The notes under the pieces were generated by a model. It worked only from the letters and a program-made list of their open reading frames with translations, made no database searches and was not told the origin of the DNA. Shown here piece after piece: positions 37,671 through 47,878 of a DNA stretch of 64,000 nt. Origin of the DNA: an uncultured Pelagibacteraceae bacterium (GTDB lineage: Bacteria; Pseudomonadota; Alphaproteobacteria; Pelagibacterales; Pelagibacteraceae); assembly GCA_902633335.1 (NCBI GenBank), contig CACPFY010000003.1, forward strand, positions 49,972-113,971. The letters run 5' to 3'. The translations under genes and the position numbers were made by a program. How positions within the stretch are numbered: the stretch's first letter is position 1; the number at the start of each line of letters is the position of its first letter.

Positions 37671-39385
37671 ATATATTTGAAAGTTATCTACAAGACATAA
37701 CAAGTTTAATTAAAAAAAATCAAAAAAAATTAAACTTAAAGCAAACTAATAGTTTCAAGGGAGTTAATTTAGAGATCCCACCACCAAATATTGGATCAGA
37801 TTTGTCCTGTAATATTTGTATGATCTTAGCCAAACCAAATAATTTAGATCCAAATAATTTAGCAGTGCAAGTTAGAGATTTAATTAGAGGACATATAAGT
37901 GATTTTAAAGATATAGAAATAGCTAAACCTGGATTTTTAAACATAAATTTATCTAATGAAGCATATTTTAATATTATAAATAATATTTTTTTAGAGGATA
38001 ATAAATTTGGCTCTTTAAAAACAAATGACACTTATAATATAGAATTTGTTTCAGCTAACCCAACAGGACCAATGCATATTGGACATTGCAGGGGGGCCGT
38101 TTTTGGTGATGTATTATCTAATCTCTTAAAATTTAATGGCAACAAAGTAACGAAAGAATATTATATAAACGACTATGGAACTCAGATTAAAAACTTTGTC
38201 AAATCTGTTTATTTAAGAATAAGAGAAATAAAATATAAAGAAAACTTTTCTAATGAAAAAGATCTTTATCCTGGGGAATATATAAAAGATATTGCTAAAA
38301 AAGTTTTAGACAAAAGTAAACTAAAATTTGATTCCTTTGAAGATAGTTATGACTTTTTAGAAAAAGAATCGTTACATTATTCAATGAAGATGATAAAATC
38401 AGATTTAGAGAAATTAGGAATATTACACGACAGTTTTGTTTCGGAAAAATCAATTGTAAACTCAAATGCACTTCAAAAAGCCATAGAAAAGCTAAAAAAG
38501 ACCAAGCATGTTGAGGAAGGTTTTTTAGAACCACCTAAAGGAGAAGAAATTAAAAATTGGAAAAAAACAAAAAAATTAATCTTTAAGTCTGTTTTATTTG
38601 GAGATGATGCTAATAGAGCGTTGCAAAAAAATGACGGATCTTGGACGTATTTTGCTAATGATTTGGCATATCATTCTAATAAAGTTTTACGAAAATACGA
38701 TAAATTAATTAACATATTAGGAGCAGATCACACAGGTTATGTGAAAAGAATAAAAGGAGCTGTACAAGCATTATCTGAGAATAAAACAATTTTAGAATGC
38801 AAAGTATGTCAATTAGTAAAATTATTTAAAAATGGTTCACCTTTTAAGATGTCAAAAAGAGCTGGAGATTTTATATCTGTGAATGATTTACTAAATGAAG
38901 TAAACAGGGACTCAATTAGATTCATGATGCTTAATAGAAGTAATGATGTTGAGTTAGAATTTGATTTTGACAAGGTATTAGAAAAAAGTAAAGAAAACCC
39001 AGTTTTTTATGTTCAATACTGCCATGCAAGAATTCAGTCAATTTTTCGTTTAATAAATTTTCAAGTTAAAAAAAAAAGAAATATTAAAAGTACTGAGTTA
39101 AATTTTAATAAATATGAAAAAGAAATATTAAAAAAGATATTTGAATGGCCAAAAATTGTTAAGATTGCATCAAACAAATATGAACCACATCGTATACCAT
39201 TTTATCTTTACGAATTAGCGACATTATTTCATTCATACTGGAGCAAAGGAAATGAGGATGATGAATTTAAATTTATTAAAAATGGGAAAGCTAAACAAAA
39301 CACAATGACAGTAATACAGCTTATCCTTATTGTTTTACAAAATGGAATGAATATTCTCAATGTGTCATTGCCAAGTAAAATGTAA
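37667..39385 (+). CDS. argS: Arginyl-tRNA synthetase
   Basis: SANPTGPMHIGHCRGAVFGD, KMSKRAG, 572 aa. Confidence 0.95.
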   Translation: MNIFESYLQDITSLIKKNQKKLNLKQTNSFKGVNLEIPPPNIGSDLSCNICMILAKPNNLDPNNLAVQVRDLIRGHISDFKDIEIAKPGFLNINLSNEAYFNIINNIFLEDNKFGSLKTNDTYNIEFVSANPTGPMHIGHCRGAVFGDVLSNLLKFNGNKVTKEYYINDYGTQIKNFVKSVYLRIREIKYKENFSNEKDLYPGEYIKDIAKKVLDKSKLKFDSFEDSYDFLEKESLHYSMKMIKSDLEKLGILHDSFVSEKSIVNSNALQKAIEKLKKTKHVEEGFLEPPKGEEIKNWKKTKKLIFKSVLFGDDANRALQKNDGSWTYFANDLAYHSNKVLRKYDKLINILGADHTGYVKRIKGAVQALSENKTILECKVCQLVKLFKNGSPFKMSKRAGDFISVNDLLNEVNRDSIRFMMLNRSNDVELEFDFDKVLEKSKENPVFYVQYCHARIQSIFRLINFQVKKKRNIKSTELNFNKYEKEILKKIFEWPKIVKIASNKYEPHRIPFYLYELATLFHSYWSKGNEDDEFKFIKNGKAKQNTMTVIQLILIVLQNGMNILNVSLPSKM

Positions 39386-39645
39386 TGGTGAATAATATTT
39401 TAAAATTTTTTATCTTAATATTAGTATTATTATTTTTTCTTATAGTTTTTAATTATTATTTTTCAGATAAAAACAAAGATTTAGTGATAAATAATAGATC
39501 CAATATTAATAAAAATATATTTAAAAATGTATCTGAATTACCAGTTTTATATAATGACACTAACGATGTAATTGAATTTAATTCTGGCCTTGATGATTCT
39601 AATAAACGAAATTTCAAAAGAAATTTCTGGGAACTTTTTAAATAA
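39385..39645 (+). CDS. Small single-TM protein between argS and nagZ
   Basis: 86 aa: one N-terminal TM helix then a polar Asn/Asp-rich tail; ATG overlaps the argS stop. Confidence 0.6.
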   Translation: MVNNILKFFILILVLLFFLIVFNYYFSDKNKDLVINNRSNINKNIFKNVSELPVLYNDTNDVIEFNSGLDDSNKRNFKRNFWELFK

Positions 39646-39646
39646 A

Positions 39647-40594
39647 ATGAAAAAAAAAGCAATTATAATTAGTTTATCAGGCTATAAATTATCTAAAAGT
39701 GAAATTAATATTTTTAAGAAATACTTACCTTGGGGCGTAATATTATTTAGTAGAAATATTAAAGATTTTAACCAATTAAAAAAACTAATTATTTCAATTA
39801 AAAAAATTACTAAAGATAAGAATTATCCTATACTGATAGATGAGGAGGGGGGTGAAGTTTCTAGACTTAAAAATATTCTTAATAATGAAGTATTTTCACA
39901 AAAATATTTTGGCCAAATATACGAAAAAAATCCAATGGTTGGTTTTGGTCTTTACAATTATTATATCAATCAAATAAGTCATATATTTAATTTACTTGGT
40001 ATAAACATAAATACTGTGCCAATACTCGATAAACTATATCATTTTACAAATATATTTTTAAAAAATAGAATTTACTCCTCAAATATAAACACTATTCAGT
40101 CTCTGTCTAAAATTTGTATTGAAACATTTAAAAAAAATAAAATATTAACAGTAATTAAACATGTACCTGGTCACGGTTTGGCTAAATTAGATTCTCATAA
40201 AAAATTACCAGTCGTAAATCAAAGCTTAAACTTCTTAATGAAAAATGATTTTAAATGTTTTAGAAATAGCAATTCACATTTCGCTATGACTGCTCATGTT
40301 TTATATAAAAAAATTGACCCAAAAGATTGTGCTACACACTCTAAGACGATTATAAAAAAAATAATCAGAAAGAAAATAGGTTTCAAAGGAATTATCATAT
40401 CAGATGATATTGGTATGAAAGCATTAAGGTATGGTCTGGTAGAAAATGCAATTAAATCACTGAATGCCGGATGCAATTTGACATTATACTGTCAAGGTAG
40501 ATCAAGGGAATCATTAAAATTATTAAAAAAAATTCCACCTATAGATGAATTTACTAAGAAAAAAACATCACAATTTTACAAATTTTTAGGATAA
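39647..40594 (+). CDS. nagZ: Beta-N-acetylhexosaminidase (NagZ family)
   Basis: GVILFSRNI, LIDEEGGEVSRLK, TVIKHVPGHGLAKLDSHKKLP, GIIISDDIGMKAL. Start at the internal Met. Confidence 0.9.
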   Translation: MKKKAIIISLSGYKLSKSEINIFKKYLPWGVILFSRNIKDFNQLKKLIISIKKITKDKNYPILIDEEGGEVSRLKNILNNEVFSQKYFGQIYEKNPMVGFGLYNYYINQISHIFNLLGININTVPILDKLYHFTNIFLKNRIYSSNINTIQSLSKICIETFKKNKILTVIKHVPGHGLAKLDSHKKLPVVNQSLNFLMKNDFKCFRNSNSHFAMTAHVLYKKIDPKDCATHSKTIIKKIIRKKIGFKGIIISDDIGMKALRYGLVENAIKSLNAGCNLTLYCQGRSRESLKLLKKIPPIDEFTKKKTSQFYKFLG

Positions 40595-40602
40595 TATTTA
40601 AT

Positions 40603-41343
40603 ATGGACTCGCATTTAAATAATTCTTTTTCAATAGATATACCAAATTACAATGGACCATTAGAAATTCTTTTAGATTTAGCTAAAAATCAAAAAGTCGA
40701 TCTTGCAAATATATCAATAACAAAGTTAGCAGATCAATTTTTAGATTTTGTTAAAAATAATAAAAATTTGAATTTAGAAACAGCCTCTGAATTTTTACTA
40801 ATGGCAACTTGGTTAGCCTATTTAAAATCTAAATTACTTTTACCAGAAGATGAAGATGATGATTTTAAAGCTTTAGAAGTAGCCGAACGTTTAAAATTAC
40901 AACTTAAAAAACTTGAATTAATTAGGTTGTTATCTGATCAACTTTTAAAAAGAAAAAGAATTGGAAAGGATATTTTTTTTAGAGGAATGAGCGGTGGCAT
41001 AAAATCTATCTACACACCAATTTATGATGTTAGTTTATACGAATTAATTAAGACGTATGCAAATATTAATGTTCAAAAATCTTTTCAAAGAGTAAATATT
41101 CCTAAATTGCCAGTTTTAACTACAGAACAAGGAATTAATAATATCAAAAGCCAGCTAGACAATCTTAATGATTGGAAAAATATTACTGAACTAATTCCCG
41201 AAAACTTTAAAGAAAATACCCAAAAAATTAAGACTGGGTTATCAGGGATATTTGCAGCTTGTTTAGAGTTATCAAAAGAGGGAGTTATTAATATAATGCA
41301 AAAAAAAAATTTTGATGATATTTTGATAAAAAAAAGTAAATGA
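40603..41343 (+). CDS. scpA: Segregation and condensation protein A
   Basis: YNGPLEILLDLAKNQKVDLANISITKLADQFLDFV; ASEFLLMATWLAYLKSKLLLP. Confidence 0.92.
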   Translation: MDSHLNNSFSIDIPNYNGPLEILLDLAKNQKVDLANISITKLADQFLDFVKNNKNLNLETASEFLLMATWLAYLKSKLLLPEDEDDDFKALEVAERLKLQLKKLELIRLLSDQLLKRKRIGKDIFFRGMSGGIKSIYTPIYDVSLYELIKTYANINVQKSFQRVNIPKLPVLTTEQGINNIKSQLDNLNDWKNITELIPENFKENTQKIKTGLSGIFAACLELSKEGVINIMQKKNFDDILIKKSK

Positions 41344-42023
41344 ATAAAAAAAAAAATAATATCATAAATTTTCCTAGCTCAGTAACTAAAATTGAAAGGA
41401 AATTAGAAGCGATATTATTTGCAGCCTCTGAGCCTCTTGATATAGAAACTATTGAAAAAAGACTTCAAACATCGACTAACATAAAAAAATTATTAGAGAA
41501 AATTCAAAATGATTATAAATCAAGAGGTATTAATTTAGTATGTATTAGAAACAGATGGTCATTTAGAACGGCTTCAGACCTTTCAAACACGATGGCCTTA
41601 CAAAAATCTGCTCAAAAGAAGTTATCAAAAGCAACAATTGAAACATTATCAATTATCGTTTACCACCAACCTGTAACAAGATCTGAAATAGAGCAAATAC
41701 GTGGTGTTGCTTTTGGATCAAATACTATTGAAACATTAATGGAATTAGATTGGGTTAGACCAGCTGGGAGAAAAAATATCCCAGGCAAACCAATCCAATA
41801 TGTCACTACTGAAAATTTTTTAACTCATTTTAACATTCAAAAATTATCTGATTTACCAACAGTTGATGAGCTTGGGACAGCAGGTCTAATTGATACTTCA
41901 TCGGTAAATTCGTCAATTTTTGGAACAAGCAAGTTCTTTTCCGAGCAATCATCTAAAACAAAAGAAGATATTTATTCAGATATTGAAAGCGCTATTGATG
42001 ATAATGAAAAATTAACTGAATAA
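41340..42023 (+). CDS. scpB: Segregation and condensation protein B
   Basis: KLEAILFAASEPL, LSIIVYHQPVTRSEIEQIRGV, DWVRPAGRKNIPGKPIQYVTT. Confidence 0.92.
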   Translation: MNKKKNNIINFPSSVTKIERKLEAILFAASEPLDIETIEKRLQTSTNIKKLLEKIQNDYKSRGINLVCIRNRWSFRTASDLSNTMALQKSAQKKLSKATIETLSIIVYHQPVTRSEIEQIRGVAFGSNTIETLMELDWVRPAGRKNIPGKPIQYVTTENFLTHFNIQKLSDLPTVDELGTAGLIDTSSVNSSIFGTSKFFSEQSSKTKEDIYSDIESAIDDNEKLTE

Positions 42024-42063
42024 AGTTATTTATTTAACATAGATTATTGTATATAAGATAACC

Positions 42064-42252
42064 ATGAGTATTGGTTTTTGGCAAATAGCTATTGTTGTTG
42101 TTCTAGTAGTCCTTTTATTTGGCAGAGGTAAAATCTCTGATCTAATGGGAGATGTTGCTAAAGGTATAAAAAGTTTTAAAAAAGGTATCTCAGAAAATCC
42201 AGAATCACCAAATAAAGATACTGAAGATAAAAATAATTCTAATAATAATTAA
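42064..42252 (+). CDS. tatA: Twin-arginine translocase TatA
   Basis: [42 protein letters not shown]. Confidence 0.93.
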   Translation: MSIGFWQIAIVVVLVVLLFGRGKISDLMGDVAKGIKSFKKGISENPESPNKDTEDKNNSNNN

Positions 42253-42257
42253 TTTAA

Positions 42258-42464
42258 ATGCCACAGATTGGTTGGTTTGAATTACTTGTAATAATAATAG
42301 TTGCAATTCTTGTAATTGGACCAAAAGATTTTCCGGTAGTTTTAAAAAAAATTGGGACCTGGGTTGGGTCTATAAAAAGATACTTTTCTGATGTTCAAAA
42401 AAATGTCAATGAAATTACAAATTTAGAAGAAGACAATAAAAAGAAAGACAAATCTGATGAGTAA
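42258..42464 (+). CDS. tatB: Twin-arginine translocase TatB
   Basis: MPQIGWFELLVIIIVAILVIGPKDFPVVLKKIGTWVG. Confidence 0.92.
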   Translation: MPQIGWFELLVIIIVAILVIGPKDFPVVLKKIGTWVGSIKRYFSDVQKNVNEITNLEEDNKKKDKSDE

Positions 42465-43218
42465 AAAGCAAGCAAGTCAAAATACTTTTATCAGCCATTT
42501 GTCTGAGCTAAGATCAAGATTAGTAAAATCTTTCATTTTTTTAATTATATCATTTATAATTTGTTATTTTTTTTCGGAAGAAATATATAGATTTTTAGTC
42601 AAACCTTACTCTGACGCAGTTTTGGAAAATAATCTTGATCGAAGATTAATATTTACTGCCTTACATGAAGCATTTTTAACTTATCTTAAAGTAGCATTTT
42701 TTGCATCAATTTTTATCACTAGTCCAATATTTTTAAGTCAAATTTGGAAATTTATTGCTCCAGGATTATATTCAAATGAAAAAAAAGCTTTGCTACCTTA
42801 TTTAATTGCTACACCTATACTTTTTGTTTTTGGAGGAATGCTTGTTTATTATTTTATAATGCCATTAGCGATAAAATTTTTTCTTGGATTTGAAAGTATT
42901 CAAGACTCAGGTTCATTAGCAATTCAATTAGAGGCAAAAGTTAATGAATATTTATCTCTTGTTATGCGTTTAATTTTTGCATTTGGAATAAGTTTTCAAC
43001 TTCCAGTAGTTTTAAGCTTATTGGCAAGAATTGGAGTAGTAGATTCAAAGTATCTTAAAGAAAGAAGAAAATATTTTGTGGTTATTATTTTCGCTGCAGC
43101 TGCTATCTTAACACCCCCAGATCCAATTACTCAAATAGGTTTAGCATTACCTTTATTATTGTTATATGAATTATCTATTGTAACTGTAAGGTTAATAGAA
43201 AAAAAGGATAATGCATAA
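42457..43218 (+). CDS. tatC: Twin-arginine translocase TatC
   Basis: FISHLSELRSRLVKSFI; six-TM protein. Confidence 0.95.
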   Translation: MSKKQASQNTFISHLSELRSRLVKSFIFLIISFIICYFFSEEIYRFLVKPYSDAVLENNLDRRLIFTALHEAFLTYLKVAFFASIFITSPIFLSQIWKFIAPGLYSNEKKALLPYLIATPILFVFGGMLVYYFIMPLAIKFFLGFESIQDSGSLAIQLEAKVNEYLSLVMRLIFAFGISFQLPVVLSLLARIGVVDSKYLKERRKYFVVIIFAAAAILTPPDPITQIGLALPLLLLYELSIVTVRLIEKKDNA

Positions 43219-44452
43219 TTTAAAAGAAATAAGAAAAAATACTGAACTGTTTGAAAAAAAAATTAAAGAAAGAAATTCAACTGTTGATTTAAAATCTTTA
43301 ATTAAGCATGATAAAGAAAATAGAGAATTAATACAAAAAAAAGAAAAATTAGAACAAGAAAAAAAATTATTATCAAAAAAAAAAGATCCTAATAATTTTA
43401 ATAAATCAAAACATTTAACAAACCAAATTGAAGAATTAGAAAATTCTCAAAAAAAAATACAAGGAAAAATTAATATTTTACTATCCTCAATACCTAATTT
43501 AGCTTTAGATGACGTCCCAGTCGGCAAAGATGAAAAATCAAATAAAATTATAAAAAAATCTTCTGAAATTAAAAAATTTGAATTTAAAGTTAAGTCACAT
43601 ATTGAATTAAGTAAAAATTACATGGATTTTGAAACTGCTACAAAATTATCAGGTTCTAGATTTGTTGTGTTAAAGGATAAACTGGCGCTTTTAGAAAGAG
43701 CGTTAATAAACTTTATGATAGACGTACATACGCAAAAGTTTGGATATGTTGAAATTTCACCACCGTTAATAGTTAATGAAAAAATAATGTTTGGCACAGG
43801 CCAGTTACCTAAATTTGAAAAGGACCAGTATGAAATTTTTTCTGAAAAAGACGAGGAACGAAAATTCTTAATACCTACTGCAGAAGTTCCTTTATCAAAT
43901 TTATTTAATAATTCTACGATAGATCATAAAAAACTTCCTTTAAGATTTGTTGCTGGAACTCCTTGCTTTAGACGTGAGGCCGGTAGTTACGGTAAAGATA
44001 CTAAAGGTATAATGAGACAACATCAATTTTATAAAGTTGAATTGGTTAGTTTAGTGGAACCGAACAAATGTGACGCTGAACTAAATAGAATGCTAAATTG
44101 CGCAGAAGAAATATTAAAGATGTTAGAGTTACCGTATCAAATAGTTCTTTTGTCTTCTGGCGATATGGGTTTTAGTGCAGAAAAAACTTTTGATATAGAA
44201 ACTTGGATACCTTCTGAAAACAAATTTCGAGAAATTTCTAGCTGTTCTTCATGCGGTATGTTTCAAGCCAGAAGAATGAAGACTAAATTTAAATCAGGCA
44301 ACTCATCAGATTTTATTGGAACTCTTAATGGCTCAGGACTTGCGACAGGCCGATTAATGATAGCTTTGATGGAATACTATCAAAATTCTGACGGTTCTAT
44401 AACAATACCGACACCATTAAAAAAATACATGGATAATATAGAAAAAATTTAA
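43211..44452 (+). CDS. serS: Seryl-tRNA synthetase
   Basis: Coiled-coil N-terminus; GTGQLPKFEKDQY; TPCFRREAGSYGKDTKGIMRQHQFYKVELV. Confidence 0.95.
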   Translation: MHNLKEIRKNTELFEKKIKERNSTVDLKSLIKHDKENRELIQKKEKLEQEKKLLSKKKDPNNFNKSKHLTNQIEELENSQKKIQGKINILLSSIPNLALDDVPVGKDEKSNKIIKKSSEIKKFEFKVKSHIELSKNYMDFETATKLSGSRFVVLKDKLALLERALINFMIDVHTQKFGYVEISPPLIVNEKIMFGTGQLPKFEKDQYEIFSEKDEERKFLIPTAEVPLSNLFNNSTIDHKKLPLRFVAGTPCFRREAGSYGKDTKGIMRQHQFYKVELVSLVEPNKCDAELNRMLNCAEEILKMLELPYQIVLLSSGDMGFSAEKTFDIETWIPSENKFREISSCSSCGMFQARRMKTKFKSGNSSDFIGTLNGSGLATGRLMIALMEYYQNSDGSITIPTPLKKYMDNIEKI

Positions 44453-44502
44453 TTATAATTTTCTTGTTTAAAAATGTCTTTTAATATAATCATTCACATA
44501 TT

Positions 44503-44787
44503 ATGAATTCTTCAGGATTTGCACAATTTATACCTCTAATACTTATATTTGTAATCTTTTACTTTTTTTTAATTAGACCTCAACAAAAAAGAGTGAAAGA
44601 TCATAGAGCGATGGTACAAAGCTTAAAGAGAGGAGATGAAGTTATTACATCAGGAGGAATAATTGGAATTGTTGATAAAGTTCACGAAGATGACAAAATT
44701 GATGTAGTATTATGCGATAACGTAAAAGTTCAAGTTATAAAGTCCACTATTACAAGTTTGTTAAAAAAAGAAGCTCCAAAAAAATAA
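44503..44787 (+). CDS. yajC: Preprotein translocase subunit YajC
   Basis: FIPLILIFVIFYFFLIRPQQKRVKDHRAMVQSLKRGDEVITSGGIIG. Confidence 0.93.
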   Translation: MNSSGFAQFIPLILIFVIFYFFLIRPQQKRVKDHRAMVQSLKRGDEVITSGGIIGIVDKVHEDDKIDVVLCDNVKVQVIKSTITSLLKKEAPKK

Positions 44788-44796
44788 AAGGTCTTC

Positions 44797-46344
44797 GTGC
44801 TTAATTTTACAAAAATAAAAATAATTATAATCTATTTTATTTTATTTTTATTAACGTCCTTTGCATCACTCAATCTTTTTAATGATGGAAATCCTATTTT
44901 AAAAAAAAAGGTAAATCTAGGTTTAGATTTGCAGGGAGGCTCTTATTTGTTGCTGGAAATTGATACCAAACCTTTAATAAAAGAAAGATTACAAGATAAA
45001 GTAATTGAAATTAAAAAATTTTTAAAAGAAAACAATTTTAAATATAATTCATTTTTAATTAACGAAAATTTAATCAGTTTTAAAATTGAAAATGATAATA
45101 ATAAAAAATTCCAAAACTTATTCTTTTCAACTAAAGATAATACAATTAACCAGTATATTGATCAGTATCGAACACATCAATTTGATTTAGAAATTAAAAA
45201 TGATAGTTACCTTATAAAGTTTTCAAAATACGGGTTATTATCTTTAAACAATGCAGCAGTAAATCAATCTATTGAAATAGTAAGAAGAAGAATAGATGAT
45301 TTAGGTACAAAAGAACCAACTATCATACAAAGAGGCGAAAAAAGAATTGTGGTTGAACTTCCAGGTCTAAAAGATCCTTCTAGAATAAAAGATTTATTAG
45401 GAAAAACAGCCCAATTAAATTTTAGATTAGTAACAGATAAAAAAGACGATTTTGGTTCAGAAAAAATGATTTCAGAAAATGGGGAGGAAGTTATTGTAAA
45501 TAAAAAAATCATTATGAGTGGTGACAATCTTATTGACGCCCAGCCAAGAGTAGACAATCAATCAAGTAGCCCAATGGTCGCTTTTACTTTAGATAGGTAT
45601 GGCGCTCAAAAATTTGGTAAAGTAACAACTAACAATATTGGCAAACGATTAGCAATAGTATTAGATAACAAAATCATTAGTGCTCCAGTTATAAGAGAGG
45701 CTATTACTGGAGGTAGCGGAACTATTTCTGGAAATTTTTCATTTCAGGAAGTTACAGATTTAGCTCTTTTATTAAGGTCTGGAGCTTTACCTACACCAAT
45801 CAATATTGTTGAAGAGAGAACGGTCGGACCAGATTTAGGAAGAGACTCAATTATTTCCGGAGCAATTTCTTTGATAATTGGATTTGTGCTTGTAGTTTTA
45901 TATATGTTTTATAAGTATAGGATTTTTGGATTAATAGCCAACATCTCTTTAGTTTCTAATCTATTAATGCTTGTAGGTGTCTTAACTATCTTAGAAGCAA
46001 CTTTAACACTCCCAGGAATTGCAGGAATAATTTTAACAGTGGGAATGGCAGTCGATGCAAATGTTTTAATTTTTGAGAGGATTAAAGAAGAATTACGAAC
46101 TGAAAAATCAATAATTCATGCTTTTGACATGGGTTACAGTAGAGCTAAAATTACAGTTTTAGACGCAAACATTACTACTTTACTAGCTACTGTAATTTTA
46201 TTTATTTTTGGAACTGGACCAGTTAAAGGTTTTGCCGTTACTTTAGGAATAGGAATAATAACAACACTTTTTTCAGCATACTTCATAGCAAGACATTTAA
46301 CTTCTTCTTTTGTTTTAAGAAATAGGGAGAAAATTAAGTTATGA
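44797..46344 (+). CDS. secD: Protein translocase subunit SecD
   Basis: LGLDLQGGSYLLLEID; IVRRRIDDLGTKEPTIIQRG; GMAVDANVLIFERIKEEL; GTG start. Confidence 0.95.
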   Translation: MLNFTKIKIIIIYFILFLLTSFASLNLFNDGNPILKKKVNLGLDLQGGSYLLLEIDTKPLIKERLQDKVIEIKKFLKENNFKYNSFLINENLISFKIENDNNKKFQNLFFSTKDNTINQYIDQYRTHQFDLEIKNDSYLIKFSKYGLLSLNNAAVNQSIEIVRRRIDDLGTKEPTIIQRGEKRIVVELPGLKDPSRIKDLLGKTAQLNFRLVTDKKDDFGSEKMISENGEEVIVNKKIIMSGDNLIDAQPRVDNQSSSPMVAFTLDRYGAQKFGKVTTNNIGKRLAIVLDNKIISAPVIREAITGGSGTISGNFSFQEVTDLALLLRSGALPTPINIVEERTVGPDLGRDSIISGAISLIIGFVLVVLYMFYKYRIFGLIANISLVSNLLMLVGVLTILEATLTLPGIAGIILTVGMAVDANVLIFERIKEELRTEKSIIHAFDMGYSRAKITVLDANITTLLATVILFIFGTGPVKGFAVTLGIGIITTLFSAYFIARHLTSSFVLRNREKIKL

Positions 46345-47249
46345 AGTACAATTTCAATTTTATAAATTATTTTAAGAAGTTTAATCTTATATCATTGATA
46401 TTAGTTTTATTGAGCTTATTTTTTGTAATTTTTAAAGGTCTTAACTACGGAATAGATTTTAAAGGTGGAACGCTTATTGAGGTAAGGATTCAAAATAATG
46501 ATATAAGAGTTTCAGATATTAGAGACTCTCTAAACAAGTTAAATTTAGGTGATGTAAATGTAAAAAATTTTGGGGAAAAGAGTGATTTTTTAATAAAGAT
46601 AGAAGAAAAATTAAATAATAATGAATCTTTGATATCTGAAATTAAAACTTCACTAGACCAAGATCTCAATGAAGAAGTAAATTACAGAAGAGTTGAAAGT
46701 GTTGGACCAAAAGTAAGTGCTGAATTGTTAAAGTCGGGTATAATTTCTATAGGTTTAGCTTTATTAATGATGTTATTTTATATTTGGTTTAGATTTGAAT
46801 GGCAGTTTAGTTTGGGTTCTATTATCGCTTTATTTCATGATGTAATTATTACTTTAGGAATCTTTTCAATTTTATCTATTGAAATTAACTTATCAATTGT
46901 TGCAGCTGTATTAACAATAGTAGGCTATTCTATGAATGATACAGTTGTAATTTACGACCGTATAAGAGAAAATCTATCTAAATTTAATAGGCTTGAAATT
47001 GATCAAGTTTCCAATTTGTCAGTAAATGAAACTTTATCCAGAACTTTAATAACTTCAGTAACAACTTTATTAGCTTTATTTTCAATTTTCATACTTGGCG
47101 GTGAAATACTAAAAGGTTTCTCTTTTGCTATGATTTTGGGTGTAATAATTGGAACTTATTCTTCAATATTTGTTGCATCCCCTGTTCTTAGGTATCTAAA
47201 AGTTTCATCGAAGACGCTTGAAAAAAAAGAAGATAAAATTTTACCTTAA
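46341..47249 (+). CDS. secF: Protein translocase subunit SecF
   Basis: GLNYGIDFKGGTLIEV; GYSMNDTVVIYDRIREN. Confidence 0.95.
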   Translation: MKYNFNFINYFKKFNLISLILVLLSLFFVIFKGLNYGIDFKGGTLIEVRIQNNDIRVSDIRDSLNKLNLGDVNVKNFGEKSDFLIKIEEKLNNNESLISEIKTSLDQDLNEEVNYRRVESVGPKVSAELLKSGIISIGLALLMMLFYIWFRFEWQFSLGSIIALFHDVIITLGIFSILSIEINLSIVAAVLTIVGYSMNDTVVIYDRIRENLSKFNRLEIDQVSNLSVNETLSRTLITSVTTLLALFSIFILGGEILKGFSFAMILGVIIGTYSSIFVASPVLRYLKVSSKTLEKKEDKILP

Positions 47250-47852
47250 TTAATAAAGATTCTGAGCAGCTACCATTGTTAAAAGCATCGGAATCGATAA
47301 AAGAGTGTTTACTCTAGATGTTAACATAGCTTTCTTCGCTGCAATTGGTTTTTCTTCTGCTGAGGCATCTACGATACCTAAGGCTTTTTTTTGATTAGGC
47401 CAAATAATGAACCATACATTATACGCCATTATAATTCCTAACCACATGCCTATACCTATAGCCGTATTCTTTCCTCCACCAGAACCAATCCCTAATGTCA
47501 TTGACTCGTGCAAATATCCATTGAGATAAGCAACAATTAATCCAGTTAGTATAGTTGCAAATGCAGCCCATCTAAACCAAAACAATACTTTAGGAGCTAT
47601 TATTTTACTAATTGCCGGTTTTTGTTCATCTGGGATATTTGGCATACTTGGTATTTGAACAAAATTTAGATACCAGAGTAATCCAATCCACATAATGCCT
47701 GCTAAAACGTGCAAATATCTAAATAACCAACTAAAAAAATATTGATCAAAAGCAAATCCATCACCTCCAAAATATAAACCAAGAAATAGTAAAACTGCTA
47801 TGACAAGAGAAAGGTGAACTGTTTTTGATAAAGATTGTAAAATATTAACCAT
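47250..47852 (-). CDS. Urate hydroxylase PuuD-like membrane protein (Urate_ox_N-like membrane domain only)
   Basis: WLFRYLHVLAGIMWIGLLWYLNFVQIPSMP...GGGKNTAIGIGMWLGIIMAYNVWFIIWPNQKKALG; no C-terminal haem-binding CxxCH. Confidence 0.65.
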   Translation of the reverse strand: MVNILQSLSKTVHLSLVIAVLLFLGLYFGGDGFAFDQYFFSWLFRYLHVLAGIMWIGLLWYLNFVQIPSMPNIPDEQKPAISKIIAPKVLFWFRWAAFATILTGLIVAYLNGYLHESMTLGIGSGGGKNTAIGIGMWLGIIMAYNVWFIIWPNQKKALGIVDASAEEKPIAAKKAMLTSRVNTLLSIPMLLTMVAAQNLY

Positions 47853-47878
47853 AAATAATCATATCATAAAAATAATAA

